The notes below the pieces were generated by a model. The model worked only from the letters and a program-made list of their open reading frames with translations. It did not search any database and was not told the DNA's origin. A stretch of DNA of 21,981 nt from a virus, in the IMG/VR virus record IMGVR_UViG_3300030104_000542, positions 2,325 through 24,305 of that record. The stretch is one strand, 5' to 3'. Positions within the stretch are counted from its first letter, which is position 1. The number at the start of each line of letters is the position of its first letter. Below are positions 13,143 to 18,556 of the stretch, piece by piece. Both the position numbers and the translations under genes were made by a program.

Positions 13143-13569
13143 GTTTGATTTACCCTTTTGTGGTTTATCAATGAGATTGTTCCCAACTGGGAATCAAAGT
13201 CCAAAGTATGAGTATAGTGGAGAAGCTAGTAAAGTTAAATTTACTTGTAGCTTAACTAAAAGGAAATATAGCTTATCACAAGTTAATGATTGGTTTATGA
13301 GTCCTGAAGTTCAAAAATATGCTAATGCTGGATATGTATTAAAATACATGACTAAAACGCAAGAAATGTCTAATCCACCTAAATATGCAAAAAGTAATTT
13401 AGAGCAGATATTTTGTTTAGTTATGGTAAAGCCATATAAACCACAAGCAAACATAGATGGTATGAAACCTATTGGTCAATCCATGCCATCTCATGCAACA
13501 CAATTCGCACCAGATCATGCAAAGTCAGTTGAGAAAATGTCTGATATGGACGATGAGATACCATTTTAA
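13126..13569 (+). CDS. Putative ssDNA-binding protein with SSB-type acidic tail
   Basis: This is a 147-residue protein. The N-terminal 100 residues have beta-rich, aromatic segments ('KYEYSGEASKVKFTCSLTKR', 'YVLKYMTKTQ'). A flexible, Pro/Met/Gln-rich linker (about 105-135) ends in the acidic tip DMDDEIPF (140-147). Bacterial SSB proteins end in a similar DDDIPF tip that recruits partner enzymes, usually after such a linker. I do not recognise a standard OB-fold signature, so this could be a divergent SSB or another protein borrowing the tip to dock with host repair proteins. It follows the exonuclease directly. The start has GAGG nearby. Confidence 0.6.
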   Translation: MYQQNKFDLPFCGLSMRLFPTGNQSPKYEYSGEASKVKFTCSLTKRKYSLSQVNDWFMSPEVQKYANAGYVLKYMTKTQEMSNPPKYAKSNLEQIFCLVMVKPYKPQANIDGMKPIGQSMPSHATQFAPDHAKSVEKMSDMDDEIPF

Positions 13570-13571
13570 TT

Positions 13572-13769
13572 ATGACAAAAGAACTTATTAGCGAGATTAA
13601 CCAATTAAAACGTGATCTCGCTTTTAAGAGAGAAGAACTACAAGCAATGTATATGGAACATAAAGGATTAAGTAAAAAGATAGATTCTTTAGAAAAAGAA
13701 AACCATAGTTATAAACAACAAATAAAACAATTAGAGGAAGAAGCACAAGAGCTTTTGTTATACCCATGA
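13572..13769 (+). CDS. Short leucine-zipper coiled-coil protein
   Basis: This is a 65-residue protein that is almost entirely a coiled coil: 'EINQLKRDLAFKREELQAMY', 'LSKKIDSLEKENHSYKQQIK' and 'QLEEEAQELLLYP', with Leu, Ile and Tyr at heptad spacing. It has no other domain, so it probably dimerises and scaffolds another protein. The start lies two bases after the SSB-like gene. The stop overlaps the next start as ATGA. No named family. Confidence 0.65.
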   Translation: MTKELISEINQLKRDLAFKREELQAMYMEHKGLSKKIDSLEKENHSYKQQIKQLEEEAQELLLYP

Positions 13770-13924
13770 TAATATTTGGAATACCAGTACATAGAAAATA
13801 TGTAAAAAAAATTATAATAATATTATTGATACTTGGGTCAGTATTATTAATGTCTTGTAGTAAATTAGATTTTGACCCAACAACAGGAATTTTTAGATAT
13901 ATTTTACAACAGGAGATACAATGA
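13766..13924 (+). CDS. 52-residue tiny lipoprotein
   Basis: The frame from ATG 13766 reads MIIFGIPVHRKYVKKIIIIL, LILGSVLLMSCSKLDFDPTT, GIFRYILQQEIQ. The basic part, hydrophobic core and lipobox LMSC (Cys31) form a lipoprotein signal, leaving about 22 mature residues. Both ends have ATGA overlaps, with the coiled-coil gene before and the helical gene after, so it is well placed as a real gene. The end of this gene contains the AGGAG Shine-Dalgarno of the next. It is the second lipoprotein of the early operon. Tiny phage lipoproteins are known to act as entry-exclusion or o-spanin proteins. Either is only possible here. Confidence 0.65.
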   Translation: MIIFGIPVHRKYVKKIIIILLILGSVLLMSCSKLDFDPTTGIFRYILQQEIQ

Positions 13925-14247
13925 ATTTAAGCGAACAACTATATAAGAAACTAGAAGAAGCATCAAACAAATGGGCAGAGTGGCAAAAGAAAGTAATTAT
14001 TTTAGACGAGGGTAGAAAAGGAATATTTAGCCAATGCGTTATCAAGCATAAGAAATTAGTTAAAACAATGTCTGAAGCTGAACACGAAGCTAGAATAGAC
14101 CCTGAATATAAAAAAGTTGTTGAAATGTATGCTGAAGCTGAAAAAGAATTAACCAAAGCTAGATACCACTATAATAATATTGATAGGTATGTTAGTTTAA
14201 AACAATCAGAGTTAAAAAGAGATTTAACTTTGAATAATAAGGTTTAA
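13921..14247 (+). CDS. Helical protein of recombination-associated hypothetical type
   Basis: This is a 108-residue, nearly all-helical protein: 'LYKKLEEASNKWAEWQKKVI', 'KLVKTMSEAEHEARIDPEYK' and 'YAEAEKELTKARYHYNNIDR'. The pattern, with 'MSEAEHEAR' then 'EYK' in the middle and a basic LKR end, is like a family I recall beside exonuclease/annealing genes of other phages, with no known function. The start has an excellent AGGAG. It is the last plus-strand gene and is followed by a structured convergent junction. Confidence 0.7.
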   Translation: MNLSEQLYKKLEEASNKWAEWQKKVIILDEGRKGIFSQCVIKHKKLVKTMSEAEHEARIDPEYKKVVEMYAEAEKELTKARYHYNNIDRYVSLKQSELKRDLTLNNKV

Positions 14248-14252
14248 AGGAT

Positions 14253-14373
14253 TCTGCTAACGAGAATTAGGTGTTATCCTCTTGTTTATCAGTTAGCAGA
14301 TAAAGTCATCAGGTAGCCTTGATGATTTGCTAGGGTGGTTTTTATTGCTCTCTTTTTGTTAGTACCACCCTAG
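14253..14373. terminator. Convergent junction with three stem-loops (likely terminator or structured RNA)
   Basis: The stretch after the plus operon stop at 14247 holds TCTGCTAAC (14253-14261) with GTTAGCAGA (14292-14300). Next come TCATCAGG (14306-14313) and CCTTGATGA (14317-14325) with one bulge. Last is CTAGGGTGGT (14330-14339) with ACCACCCTAG (14364-14373), ten perfect base pairs over a 24-base T-rich loop. A small alternative hairpin, TTTATC (14285-14290) with GATAAA (14299-14304), competes with the first. No classic U-run follows either strand, so it may be a bidirectional stop of unusual form, an RNA-processing site or a small RNA source. The last stem contains the stop codon of the minus-strand gene at 14370. 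Confidence 0.5.
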
Positions 14374-14606
14374 TTAATAGTCACATCAAAATATTTTATA
14401 TCTGTATCTTTTGTTATTGGAGTTTCTGTATAGTGATAATCAACTACTTCTAAATCTTCGTTCTTCATTAATTCATAAATAGCATTATTAAGTTTTGGTT
14501 TATTAGGAGTGATGTCAATAAATCTTAAATTAACAAAATGATCATAAGGTCGCCACTTTGACTCTATTTGAAATTCTGCTTCTATGATTACTGCGTCTAT
14601 GTCCAT
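14370..14606 (-). CDS. Small hypothetical protein
   Basis: This is a 78-residue acidic protein: MDIDAVIIEAEFQIESKWRP, 'YDHFVNLRFIDITPNKPKLN', 'AIYELMKNEDLEVVDYHY' and an acidic end 'KDTDIKYFDVTIN'. It looks like a compact alpha/beta fold. No family was recognised. It is the last gene of the leftward late block, and its stop lies in the 10-bp stem of the convergent junction. An 8-bp palindrome (14598-14615) spans its start codon. No Shine-Dalgarno is evident. Confidence 0.6.
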   Translation of the reverse strand: MDIDAVIIEAEFQIESKWRPYDHFVNLRFIDITPNKPKLNNAIYELMKNEDLEVVDYHYTETPITKDTDIKYFDVTIN

Positions 14607-14615
14607 TTGGACATA

Positions 14616-14981
14616 TTACTTCTTTTTGTTTCGGTTTAAAACCTTATCTGTCATCTTGGTAGAAAATGTTGCAGTGAAGACAATAATTACGAGATACCAT
14701 ACTGAATCTGGGAGATCGTTTATGATTCTTACCCATTCTTCAAAGTTATCTCTAGTGCTTTCAAACCACCCTGTACTTAACATCGCTATTAGCCATACCA
14801 TTAATATTTCATCTTTCCAACTTTTGTCTTGACTTTTAATTCTAGTTATATCAACATCTTTAGCCGCTTCTATTTCTGCGGCTCTTATTGTTTTTACCTT
14901 TTCTGCTTTGTGTTTAAAATGATCTGTGACTTTACCTACTGCAAGTTTTGTAAGTGGATTATTTAATATGCTAAATATCAT
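14616..14981 (-). CDS. Holin, GTA-type 3TM family
   Basis: This is a 121-residue protein. The N-terminal 'MIFSILNNPLTKLAVGKVTD' is followed by a basic, Ala-rich helix 'HFKHKAEKVKTIRAAEIEAA' and 'DITRIKSQDKSWKDE'. Two hydrophobic segments follow at about residues 60-72 (ILMVWLIAMLSTGW) and 92-107 (SVWYLVIIVFTATFS), then a basic end. This fits the 3TM holin family described for gene-transfer-agent release and common in alphaproteobacterial phages. Holins form membrane lesions that trigger lysis and let the endolysin reach the wall. An M15 endolysin lies in the same transcript. The start overlaps a 26-residue TM gene as ATGA. Confidence 0.8.
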   Translation of the reverse strand: MIFSILNNPLTKLAVGKVTDHFKHKAEKVKTIRAAEIEAAKDVDITRIKSQDKSWKDEILMVWLIAMLSTGWFESTRDNFEEWVRIINDLPDSVWYLVIIVFTATFSTKMTDKVLNRNKKK

Positions 14982-15058
14982 AAATAATTATTTGTTAAAA
15001 ATATTAATGTTGTCCAATATAACACAAGAATTGAATAAATAAAATAAGTGAAGTTCAT
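14978..15058 (-). CDS. 26-residue single-TM peptide before the holin gene
   Basis: The frame from ATG 15058 reads MNFTYFIYSILVLYWTTLIF, LTNNYL: almost wholly hydrophobic, with one membrane-spanning segment. The stop overlaps the holin start as ATGA (14978-14981), which suggests coupled translation and a partner role such as an antiholin or holin helper. The closest Shine-Dalgarno-like AAGGA is about 14 bases before the start, further than usual. The peptide is short enough that chance is possible. The ATGA junction is the main support. Confidence 0.45.
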   Translation of the reverse strand: MNFTYFIYSILVLYWTTLIFLTNNYL

Positions 15059-15074
15059 AGGTGCTTAATATTCC

Positions 15075-15317
15075 TTATTTATCATTTTTCAATAATTCTT
15101 TTTGTAGTTCACAATAATGAATGATTTTATCTAAATCTTCAATTCCATTTTTCTTATCAAATCTGCAAATATACTTAATTACACAACCTTGAATAAATGA
15201 TAGGTTATTCTTTGAAATAAACTCGATTGGTTGGATTTTAAAGTTAGTGTAGTGGCTACCCCCTATTTGCTTGTCAGTAGCTTTCTCTGTGGCTCTCTGT
15301 GGCTTTAAACTAGACAA
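15075..15317 (-). CDS. DUF3310 phage protein
   Basis: This is an 80-residue protein. The core is KQIGGSHYTNFKIQPIEFI (residues 17-35), then 'LSFIQGCVIKYICRFDKKNG' and 'EDLDKIIHYCELQKELL'. The GGSHY...IQPIEFI...GCVIKYI.R...KNG.EDL.K..HY pattern is the hallmark of DUF3310, a family seen in many tailed phages and suspected to bind nucleotide. Its exact role is unknown. No ATG is present in the N-terminal part. TTG 15317 is the only reasonable start, with AGG upstream, and it overlaps the phosphoesterase gene by eight bases. Confidence 0.85.
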   Translation of the reverse strand: MSSLKPQRATEKATDKQIGGSHYTNFKIQPIEFISKNNLSFIQGCVIKYICRFDKKNGIEDLDKIIHYCELQKELLKNDK

Positions 15318-16011
15318 TTTTACCTATCCAATCCCCTTTATTGTTTAAAACCATTGGAAGAAGTCTAGGGATACCATTTAATATAACTCCACAACCTAGA
15401 ATAAACCTAGTCTTAAAATTTTTGGCATAAGCAAAAGCCATAGATTTTTGATTAATTAAACAACCTACATTCATACCAAAAAATAAATTATCAGGATTTG
15501 CCCACCAAGATATTACAAACTTTGTATGATAATGACCTTGTACTGCACTCATTCCCATAGTTTGAGATACCTTTAAAATGTCTGCACTTCTTCCATGTGT
15601 AAAAAAACATCTTTGGCCATTAGACATTGTAATCGTTAAGTCATCTGTCCATTTCCATTTTTTTGTACCTAAAAAATCTCCATAATCTCTCAAAAATTCT
15701 TTACTCATTCCATGTTTTAATGCTCGTCTATAAACAAGACTAGAGTGGTTGCTATCTACTTCTGTGACCATTGGAAATATACTTTCTAATTCTTTAACAT
15801 ACTTTCTAGCTTCTTGTAATTCATGTCCAGCAGAAAATAAATCAGGATTGGAGTCGTGCATAGATATTGCATGGAAATCTAAACTATCTCCAATGTTAAT
15901 TATTGTATCTGGTTTAAATTGTTTTTTTATTTCTTTTAAAAAATTAAATGAGTCTTTGTGATGGTAGGGTATATGTAAATCTGAAATAACAAGTATTTTT
16001 TTATTAGGCAT
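15310..16011 (-). CDS. Calcineurin-like metallophosphoesterase
   Basis: This is a 233-residue protein with the family's metal motifs in order: ISDLHIPYHH (Asp11, His13), INIGDSLDF (Asp42), VDSNHS (Asn88, His89), FFTHGRS (His139) and GHYHTKF (His160, His162). These coordinate two metal ions that hydrolyse phosphoesters. The third motif reads DSNHS where the family usually has GNHD, so this is a variant. Phage members act on nucleic-acid ends or nucleotides. The substrate cannot be assigned here. A 19-bp palindrome covers its start codon, with no clear Shine-Dalgarno. It is next to the DUF3310 gene and upstream of the holin. Confidence 0.85.
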   Translation of the reverse strand: MPNKKILVISDLHIPYHHKDSFNFLKEIKKQFKPDTIINIGDSLDFHAISMHDSNPDLFSAGHELQEARKYVKELESIFPMVTEVDSNHSSLVYRRALKHGMSKEFLRDYGDFLGTKKWKWTDDLTITMSNGQRCFFTHGRSADILKVSQTMGMSAVQGHYHTKFVISWWANPDNLFFGMNVGCLINQKSMAFAYAKNFKTRFILGCGVILNGIPRLLPMVLNNKGDWIGKIV

Positions 16012-16030
16012 ACAAGTTTAACTTGTATAA

Positions 16031-16261
16031 CTATTTAGAGAAGATGTAAAGTATTTGGGTTAGGAATACGATTGCTACTGCACCAACTCCATAAAGTATC
16101 CATGAAGTTAATTTATCAAATTTAGAATCAATCTTATCTATATCTTCGTGTATGTGTTTTAAGTGATTTGTTTTTATAATTTTTATTTCTCTAGTTAAGC
16201 CTTTGATATGACCATATAAGGCAACAATGTGTTCTCCAGTAGTTCTAGGTTTCTTACTCAT
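16031..16261 (-). CDS. Small protein with C-terminal TM segment and coiled coil
   Basis: This is a 76-residue protein. Its N-terminal 'MSKKPRTTGEHIVALYGHIK' leads into a coiled-coil helix ('TREIKIIKTNHLKHIHEDID', 'KIDSKFDKLT'). One membrane segment follows (SWILYGVGAVAIVFLTQILY) near the C-terminus. I recall this TTGEHIVALYGHI pattern in marine phages. The build resembles XhlA-type holin helpers, which are C-terminally anchored coiled coils, but no proof is available. ATGA overlap links it to the DUF5824-like gene, so it is translated with the block. Confidence 0.75.
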   Translation of the reverse strand: MSKKPRTTGEHIVALYGHIKGLTREIKIIKTNHLKHIHEDIDKIDSKFDKLTSWILYGVGAVAIVFLTQILYIFSK

Positions 16262-16503
16262 TTCTTTTTCTTTCTTCGTAAGTCTGTATCATGTTTTCTG
16301 CTTCCTCGCAAAAAACTATTTACTCTGCCAAGCGACCAGCTTTGCATAGATGTTCTTGGTCTTGAACCTGATGATAAATAAGCACCTTGTCCTCTACGAT
16401 ATACTTTTTTCAGCATACCTAAAGTTATGTTTTTTCTATTCTTTGCTTTTGCTCTTAAAATAGAAACAACTCTTGCAGATAAAGGTTTTCTTCTAATAGC
16501 CAC
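16258..16503 (-). CDS. Basic protein with RRGQGAYLSSGSRP motif (DUF5824-like)
   Basis: This is an 81-residue basic protein from GTG 16503: VAIRRKPLSARVVSILRAKA, 'TLGMLKKVYRRGQGAYLSSG', 'SRPRTSMQSWSLGRVNSFLR', ending in a Lys/Arg-rich tail. The phrase YRRGQGAYLSSGSRP..SM..W..GRVNSF is a widely shared motif that I associate with DUF5824. No function is known. I chose GTG 16503 because GAGG lies seven bases upstream. A longer frame from GTG 16545 is open but has no Shine-Dalgarno. It overlaps the upstream gene by eleven bases. Confidence 0.8.
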   Translation of the reverse strand: MAIRRKPLSARVVSILRAKAKNRKNITLGMLKKVYRRGQGAYLSSGSRPRTSMQSWSLGRVNSFLRGSRKHDTDLRRKKKK

Positions 16504-16687
16504 TTCTTGCCCTCGCTTTAAACATTGATCTTGGTATTCTAGCACCTGATTTATATAAAGCAGACATAGATTTAATTAAACTTGCTCTAGCTGATCTTTT
16601 ACTACCTTTTAAACCTGATAAATATTTTTTAGGTAAGTCAGTTGCTTTATCTTTTGGTACTTTTCTTCTTTTTCTTTTTTTTGCCAC
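16493..16687 (-). CDS. Small very basic protein (GTG start)
   Basis: This is a 64-residue protein, VAKKRKRRKVPKDKATDLPK, then 'KYLSGLKGSKRSARASLIKS' and 'MSALYKSGARIPRSMFKARA'. The whole is Lys/Arg-rich. The phrase PKDKATDLPKKYLSGLKGSKRSARA is one I recall in marine-phage hypotheticals. The GTG start is backed by an excellent AAAGGAG. The first 41 bases also encode the end of a 37-residue basic mini-protein in another frame. Binding to DNA or to acidic virion proteins is inferred from charge alone. Confidence 0.75.
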   Translation of the reverse strand: MAKKRKRRKVPKDKATDLPKKYLSGLKGSKRSARASLIKSMSALYKSGARIPRSMFKARARSGY

Positions 16688-16760
16688 TTCTTCTCCTTTT
16701 TCTCATTGGTCTTTTATCTATCATTACTGCTAATGTAGATGTTGTTGTAAATCCACTCAT
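16647..16760 (-). CDS. 37-residue basic mini-protein
   Basis: The frame from ATG 16760 reads MSGFTTTSTLAVMIDKRPMR, then a basic run KRRRSGKKKKKKK and STKR, with its stop at 16647. ATGA overlap at the start links it to the upstream 60-residue gene. Its last 41 bp run inside the next gene in another frame, giving Lys there in both frames. The start is sound, but the overlap is long and the end is low-complexity. Confidence 0.5.
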   Translation of the reverse strand: MSGFTTTSTLAVMIDKRPMRKRRRSGKKKKKKKSTKR

Positions 16761-16939
16761 TTGCCTACACTCCTCATAGCTTTAGTATGTGCAGATTGAA
16801 AAGTAGCACCCTTTTTCATGGCTCTTGCCATTGATCTCATGTGTTTTAAACTATGATGTCTTGCGTGTGCTTTCATAGTCTTTTGTTGTCTAGGTTTTAG
16901 ACCTTTAATGATTCCTGTGATTGATGCTACTTTTACCAC
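16757..16939 (-). CDS. Small His/Lys-rich phage protein
   Basis: This is a 60-residue protein, VKVASITGIIKGLKPRQ-like start, then 'QKTMKAHARHHSLKHMRSMA' and 'RAMKKGATFQSAHTKAMRSV'. The pattern 'MK.H..HHS.KHM..M...M..G..F..AH..A...VGK' is one I know from marine phages and cyanophages, without a function. The start is the GTG at 16939, one base after the 24-residue gene stop, probably by coupling. It ends as ATGA with the next mini-gene. Confidence 0.75.
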   Translation of the reverse strand: MVKVASITGIIKGLKPRQQKTMKAHARHHSLKHMRSMARAMKKGATFQSAHTKAMRSVGK

Positions 16940-17014
16940 TTATTTCTTCTTCTTTTTTTTCTTTTTCTTTTTTTTCATTGGTCTTGAATAACCATATCCT
17001 GTTCCTCTAGGCAT
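16940..17014 (-). CDS. 24-residue Lys-tail mini-protein
   Basis: The frame reads MPRGTGYGYSRP, then M and eleven Lys, and stops at 16940. Its start overlaps the preceding stop as TAATG, and the next start abuts its stop. The frame is open further upstream (to 17173) but only through two other better-supported genes. This short gene with coupled start is the likelier unit. Its Gly/Tyr and poly-Lys make-up is of a kind I recall in marine phages. Lys codons run through A-rich tracts prone to slippage. Confidence 0.6.
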   Translation of the reverse strand: MPRGTGYGYSRPMKKKKKKKKKKK

Positions 17015-17103
17015 TATTTCCTCGCTTTCTTTTTTTTCTTTTGTTTCTTCATAATAGCTTTTTGTAGAGCCATTGGTAGTTTCTTTTGTTTTTTTGTAAG
17101 CAT
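17014..17103 (-). CDS. 29-residue Lys-rich mini-protein (LTKKQKKLP type)
   Basis: The frame from ATG 17103 reads MLTKKQKKLPMALQKAIMKK, QKKKKKARK. AGGAG sits seven bases before the start, one of the best in the window, and the stop is coupled (TAATG) to the next gene. The motif LTKKQKKLP..LQKAI recurs in many marine phages as I recall, with unknown role. Very high charge suggests nucleic-acid or capsid binding. It is the first of a run of six basic mini-genes after the endolysin. Confidence 0.75.
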   Translation of the reverse strand: MLTKKQKKLPMALQKAIMKKQKKKKKARK

Positions 17104-17111
17104 ATTTTCTC

Positions 17112-17594
17112 CTAATTAACCATTTTACCACCAGACCATTTAGCATCTGGTAATCCATTTTTATATTCTCCACCTGAATATGTCAAAACTTGTTTTCTAT
17201 TAGAACCCTCTTTAAAAGAACAATGTATCCACCCACTATTTGGCTCTCCCTCTTTCCAAAATTCTAAAATAAGTTGGTCAAAATTACAGTTGTTTTGAAT
17301 CCACAAAGCTACTTCTAAATTAGATATACCAGCAATTTCAAAGTCTGCCGCTTCGCCAAAACAATGTTGTGATGTTGCTTTTGAACCTATTGCTTCTGAC
17401 AATTCAGGACTTCTATAACCTGATGTAATAGTGACAGGCTTATCAAACTTTGCTCTTACAGGCTCTAATACTTCATAACAAAGATCGCCTAAATTTTTTA
17501 TTTCTCCACTACCAGCTTTATTAGTTATGCTTTTTCTAGTCGCAGTTTGTGATTTCTCAAATTCTTCTAATGTAAAATGTTTTGAAAGTTGCAT
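17112..17594 (-). CDS. M15 peptidase endolysin (D-Ala-D-Ala carboxypeptidase-like)
   Basis: This is a 160-residue protein with the M15 peptidase signature: VTITSGYRSPE (residues 54-64), ATSQHCFGEAADFEI (73-87, zinc ligands His77 and Asp84) and SGWIHCSF (120-127, His124). These zinc residues cut peptide cross-links in peptidoglycan. It has no signal peptide, so a holin (14616-14981) is expected to let it out. The end 'LPDAKWSGGKMVN' is polar. The start has AAGAGG nearby. It lies between the tail fibre block and the basic mini-genes. A structural tail-associated wall enzyme is less likely given its small size. Confidence 0.9.
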   Translation of the reverse strand: MQLSKHFTLEEFEKSQTATRKSITNKAGSGEIKNLGDLCYEVLEPVRAKFDKPVTITSGYRSPELSEAIGSKATSQHCFGEAADFEIAGISNLEVALWIQNNCNFDQLILEFWKEGEPNSGWIHCSFKEGSNRKQVLTYSGGEYKNGLPDAKWSGGKMVN

Positions 17595-17603
17595 TTAAAC
17601 CTC

Positions 17604-17903
17604 TTATGGTTTGGTTGGAAATTCTACTGCTTCTACTTCTTCTACTGTTGTAAGACCCTCTGTAATATCTCGTAAGTCTTGTCGATATGTTTTAAATCCA
17701 GCAGATAATGTTGTGCCTTTTTCTTTTGCCATGATTACTTCCCAATCACAATTTGCTAATAGTCTATTTCTTCTTTGTCTTAAATCTTCCATAGCACGAT
17801 CAAACGCACCATTATTCCATGCTTGTTCTTCAGCATCTCTTTGTGCTTCTTCTTCTGCTGTAAAGGGTACTATGTTCCCATTTATGTTGTGATGTCTTGG
17901 CAT
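17604..17903 (-). CDS. Phage tail assembly chaperone-like protein
   Basis: This is a 99-residue protein. An acidic helical part 'PFTAEEEAQRDAEEQAWNNG' is followed by 'DLRQRRNRLLANCDWEVIMA' and 'AGFKTYRQDLRDITEGLTTV', then a short 'EAVEFPTKP' end. RLLxxCDW...YRQxLRDIT is the pattern of the phage tail assembly chaperone group that follows tail fibre genes in many phages (PF16778-like). It would help fibres to fold or attach and is probably not in the virion. It follows the third tandem fibre gene. Confidence 0.78.
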   Translation of the reverse strand: MPRHHNINGNIVPFTAEEEAQRDAEEQAWNNGAFDRAMEDLRQRRNRLLANCDWEVIMAKEKGTTLSAGFKTYRQDLRDITEGLTTVEEVEAVEFPTKP

Positions 17904-17929
17904 AATTATTTATACTCCATTGTTAATTG

Positions 17930-18556
17930 TTAAGCAATACCATAAAGGCAAATATCTCCAGCATCTATGTTGCCAGTATTAAATTTAAAAATCATAGCAT
18001 CAATAGCTGATGTGGTATTTCCATATCCAGCTATAAAATCGTCCATACTATATGGTGCTGAAGAACTATTTGTGTAGTGAACTCTTGAAACAAAATGTTT
18101 TACAAATGTAGTAGATGATGGATTAAATAAATGCAAATAACCTGAAACAGCATCATCATTATTATTTGATGTTCCAGCAGTTAAAAATTGATCTGAAGTA
18201 GATTGTGCTAAATCATCTGAAGTTTTATATGCTAAACTTGTATATGAATCAGCTTCGTTGTGTTCTGCTCTAAAAAAAGTTGTAGTTTTTGTAACATTAT
18301 AATTACTACCACTATCTGTACTCATATTAAAAACTAATCTTCCACCATCAGTAGCTGGGTGAATGTTATTAAATGTAAATACATATTCCTTATAAGTATT
18401 ATCTAGCACCACACCACTTGCACCATCAACAAAAGATAAAGTTGAAGAACTAGAAGCTGTTAATTTTTTAATAAATATCATACTGCCTAATCCTGTAATA
18501 CTACCAAAAGCAGTTGCGTCTTTTACACCTCTATTATTTAGTTTTACAATGCTCAT
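17930..18556 (-). CDS. Tail fibre-like protein, third tandem copy
   Basis: This is a 208-residue beta-rich protein starting MSIVKLNNRGVKDATAFGSI. Shared blocks with the next two genes include LTASSSSTLSFVDGASGVVL, 'DSGSNYNVTKTTTFFRAEHN', the run of LAQSTSDQFL, LFNPSSTTFVKHF and the end GNTTSAIDAMIFKFNTGNID with LYGIA. The set looks like a repeated globular head or knob for receptor contact. Start and previous stop overlap as TAATG. It follows the second copy and precedes the chaperone. Fibre call is from position and composition. Binding specificity is unknown. Confidence 0.75.
   Translation of the reverse strand: MSIVKLNNRGVKDATAFGSITGLGSMIFIKKLTASSSSTLSFVDGASGVVLDNTYKEYVFTFNNIHPATDGGRLVFNMSTDSGSNYNVTKTTTFFRAEHNEADSYTSLAYKTSDDLAQSTSDQFLTAGTSNNNDDAVSGYLHLFNPSSTTFVKHFVSRVHYTNSSSAPYSMDDFIAGYGNTTSAIDAMIFKFNTGNIDAGDICLYGIA

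Noticed and set aside
14253-14373. tRNA, hammerhead or attachment-site reading of the convergent junction
   Set aside because: No cloverleaf. A TTGATGA stretch lacks the remaining hammerhead core. No integrase or repeated core was seen in the window.
14584-14832. 82-codon plus-strand open frame
   Set aside because: Mirror frame of the holin gene. Hydrophobic make-up follows from the holin's codons.
16504-16545. Upstream GTG (16545) as start of the DUF5824-like protein
   Set aside because: There is no Shine-Dalgarno there, and the overlap with the previous gene would be 53 bp. GTG 16503 has GAGG at good spacing.
16940-17173. 77-codon frame as one protein
   Set aside because: Its first 53 codons lie across the endolysin end and a 29-codon gene with perfect Shine-Dalgarno. 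The last 24 codons, with a TAATG start, are the likely real gene.
17611-17892. 93-codon plus-strand open frame
   Set aside because: Mirror frame of the tail assembly chaperone gene with no start signal.
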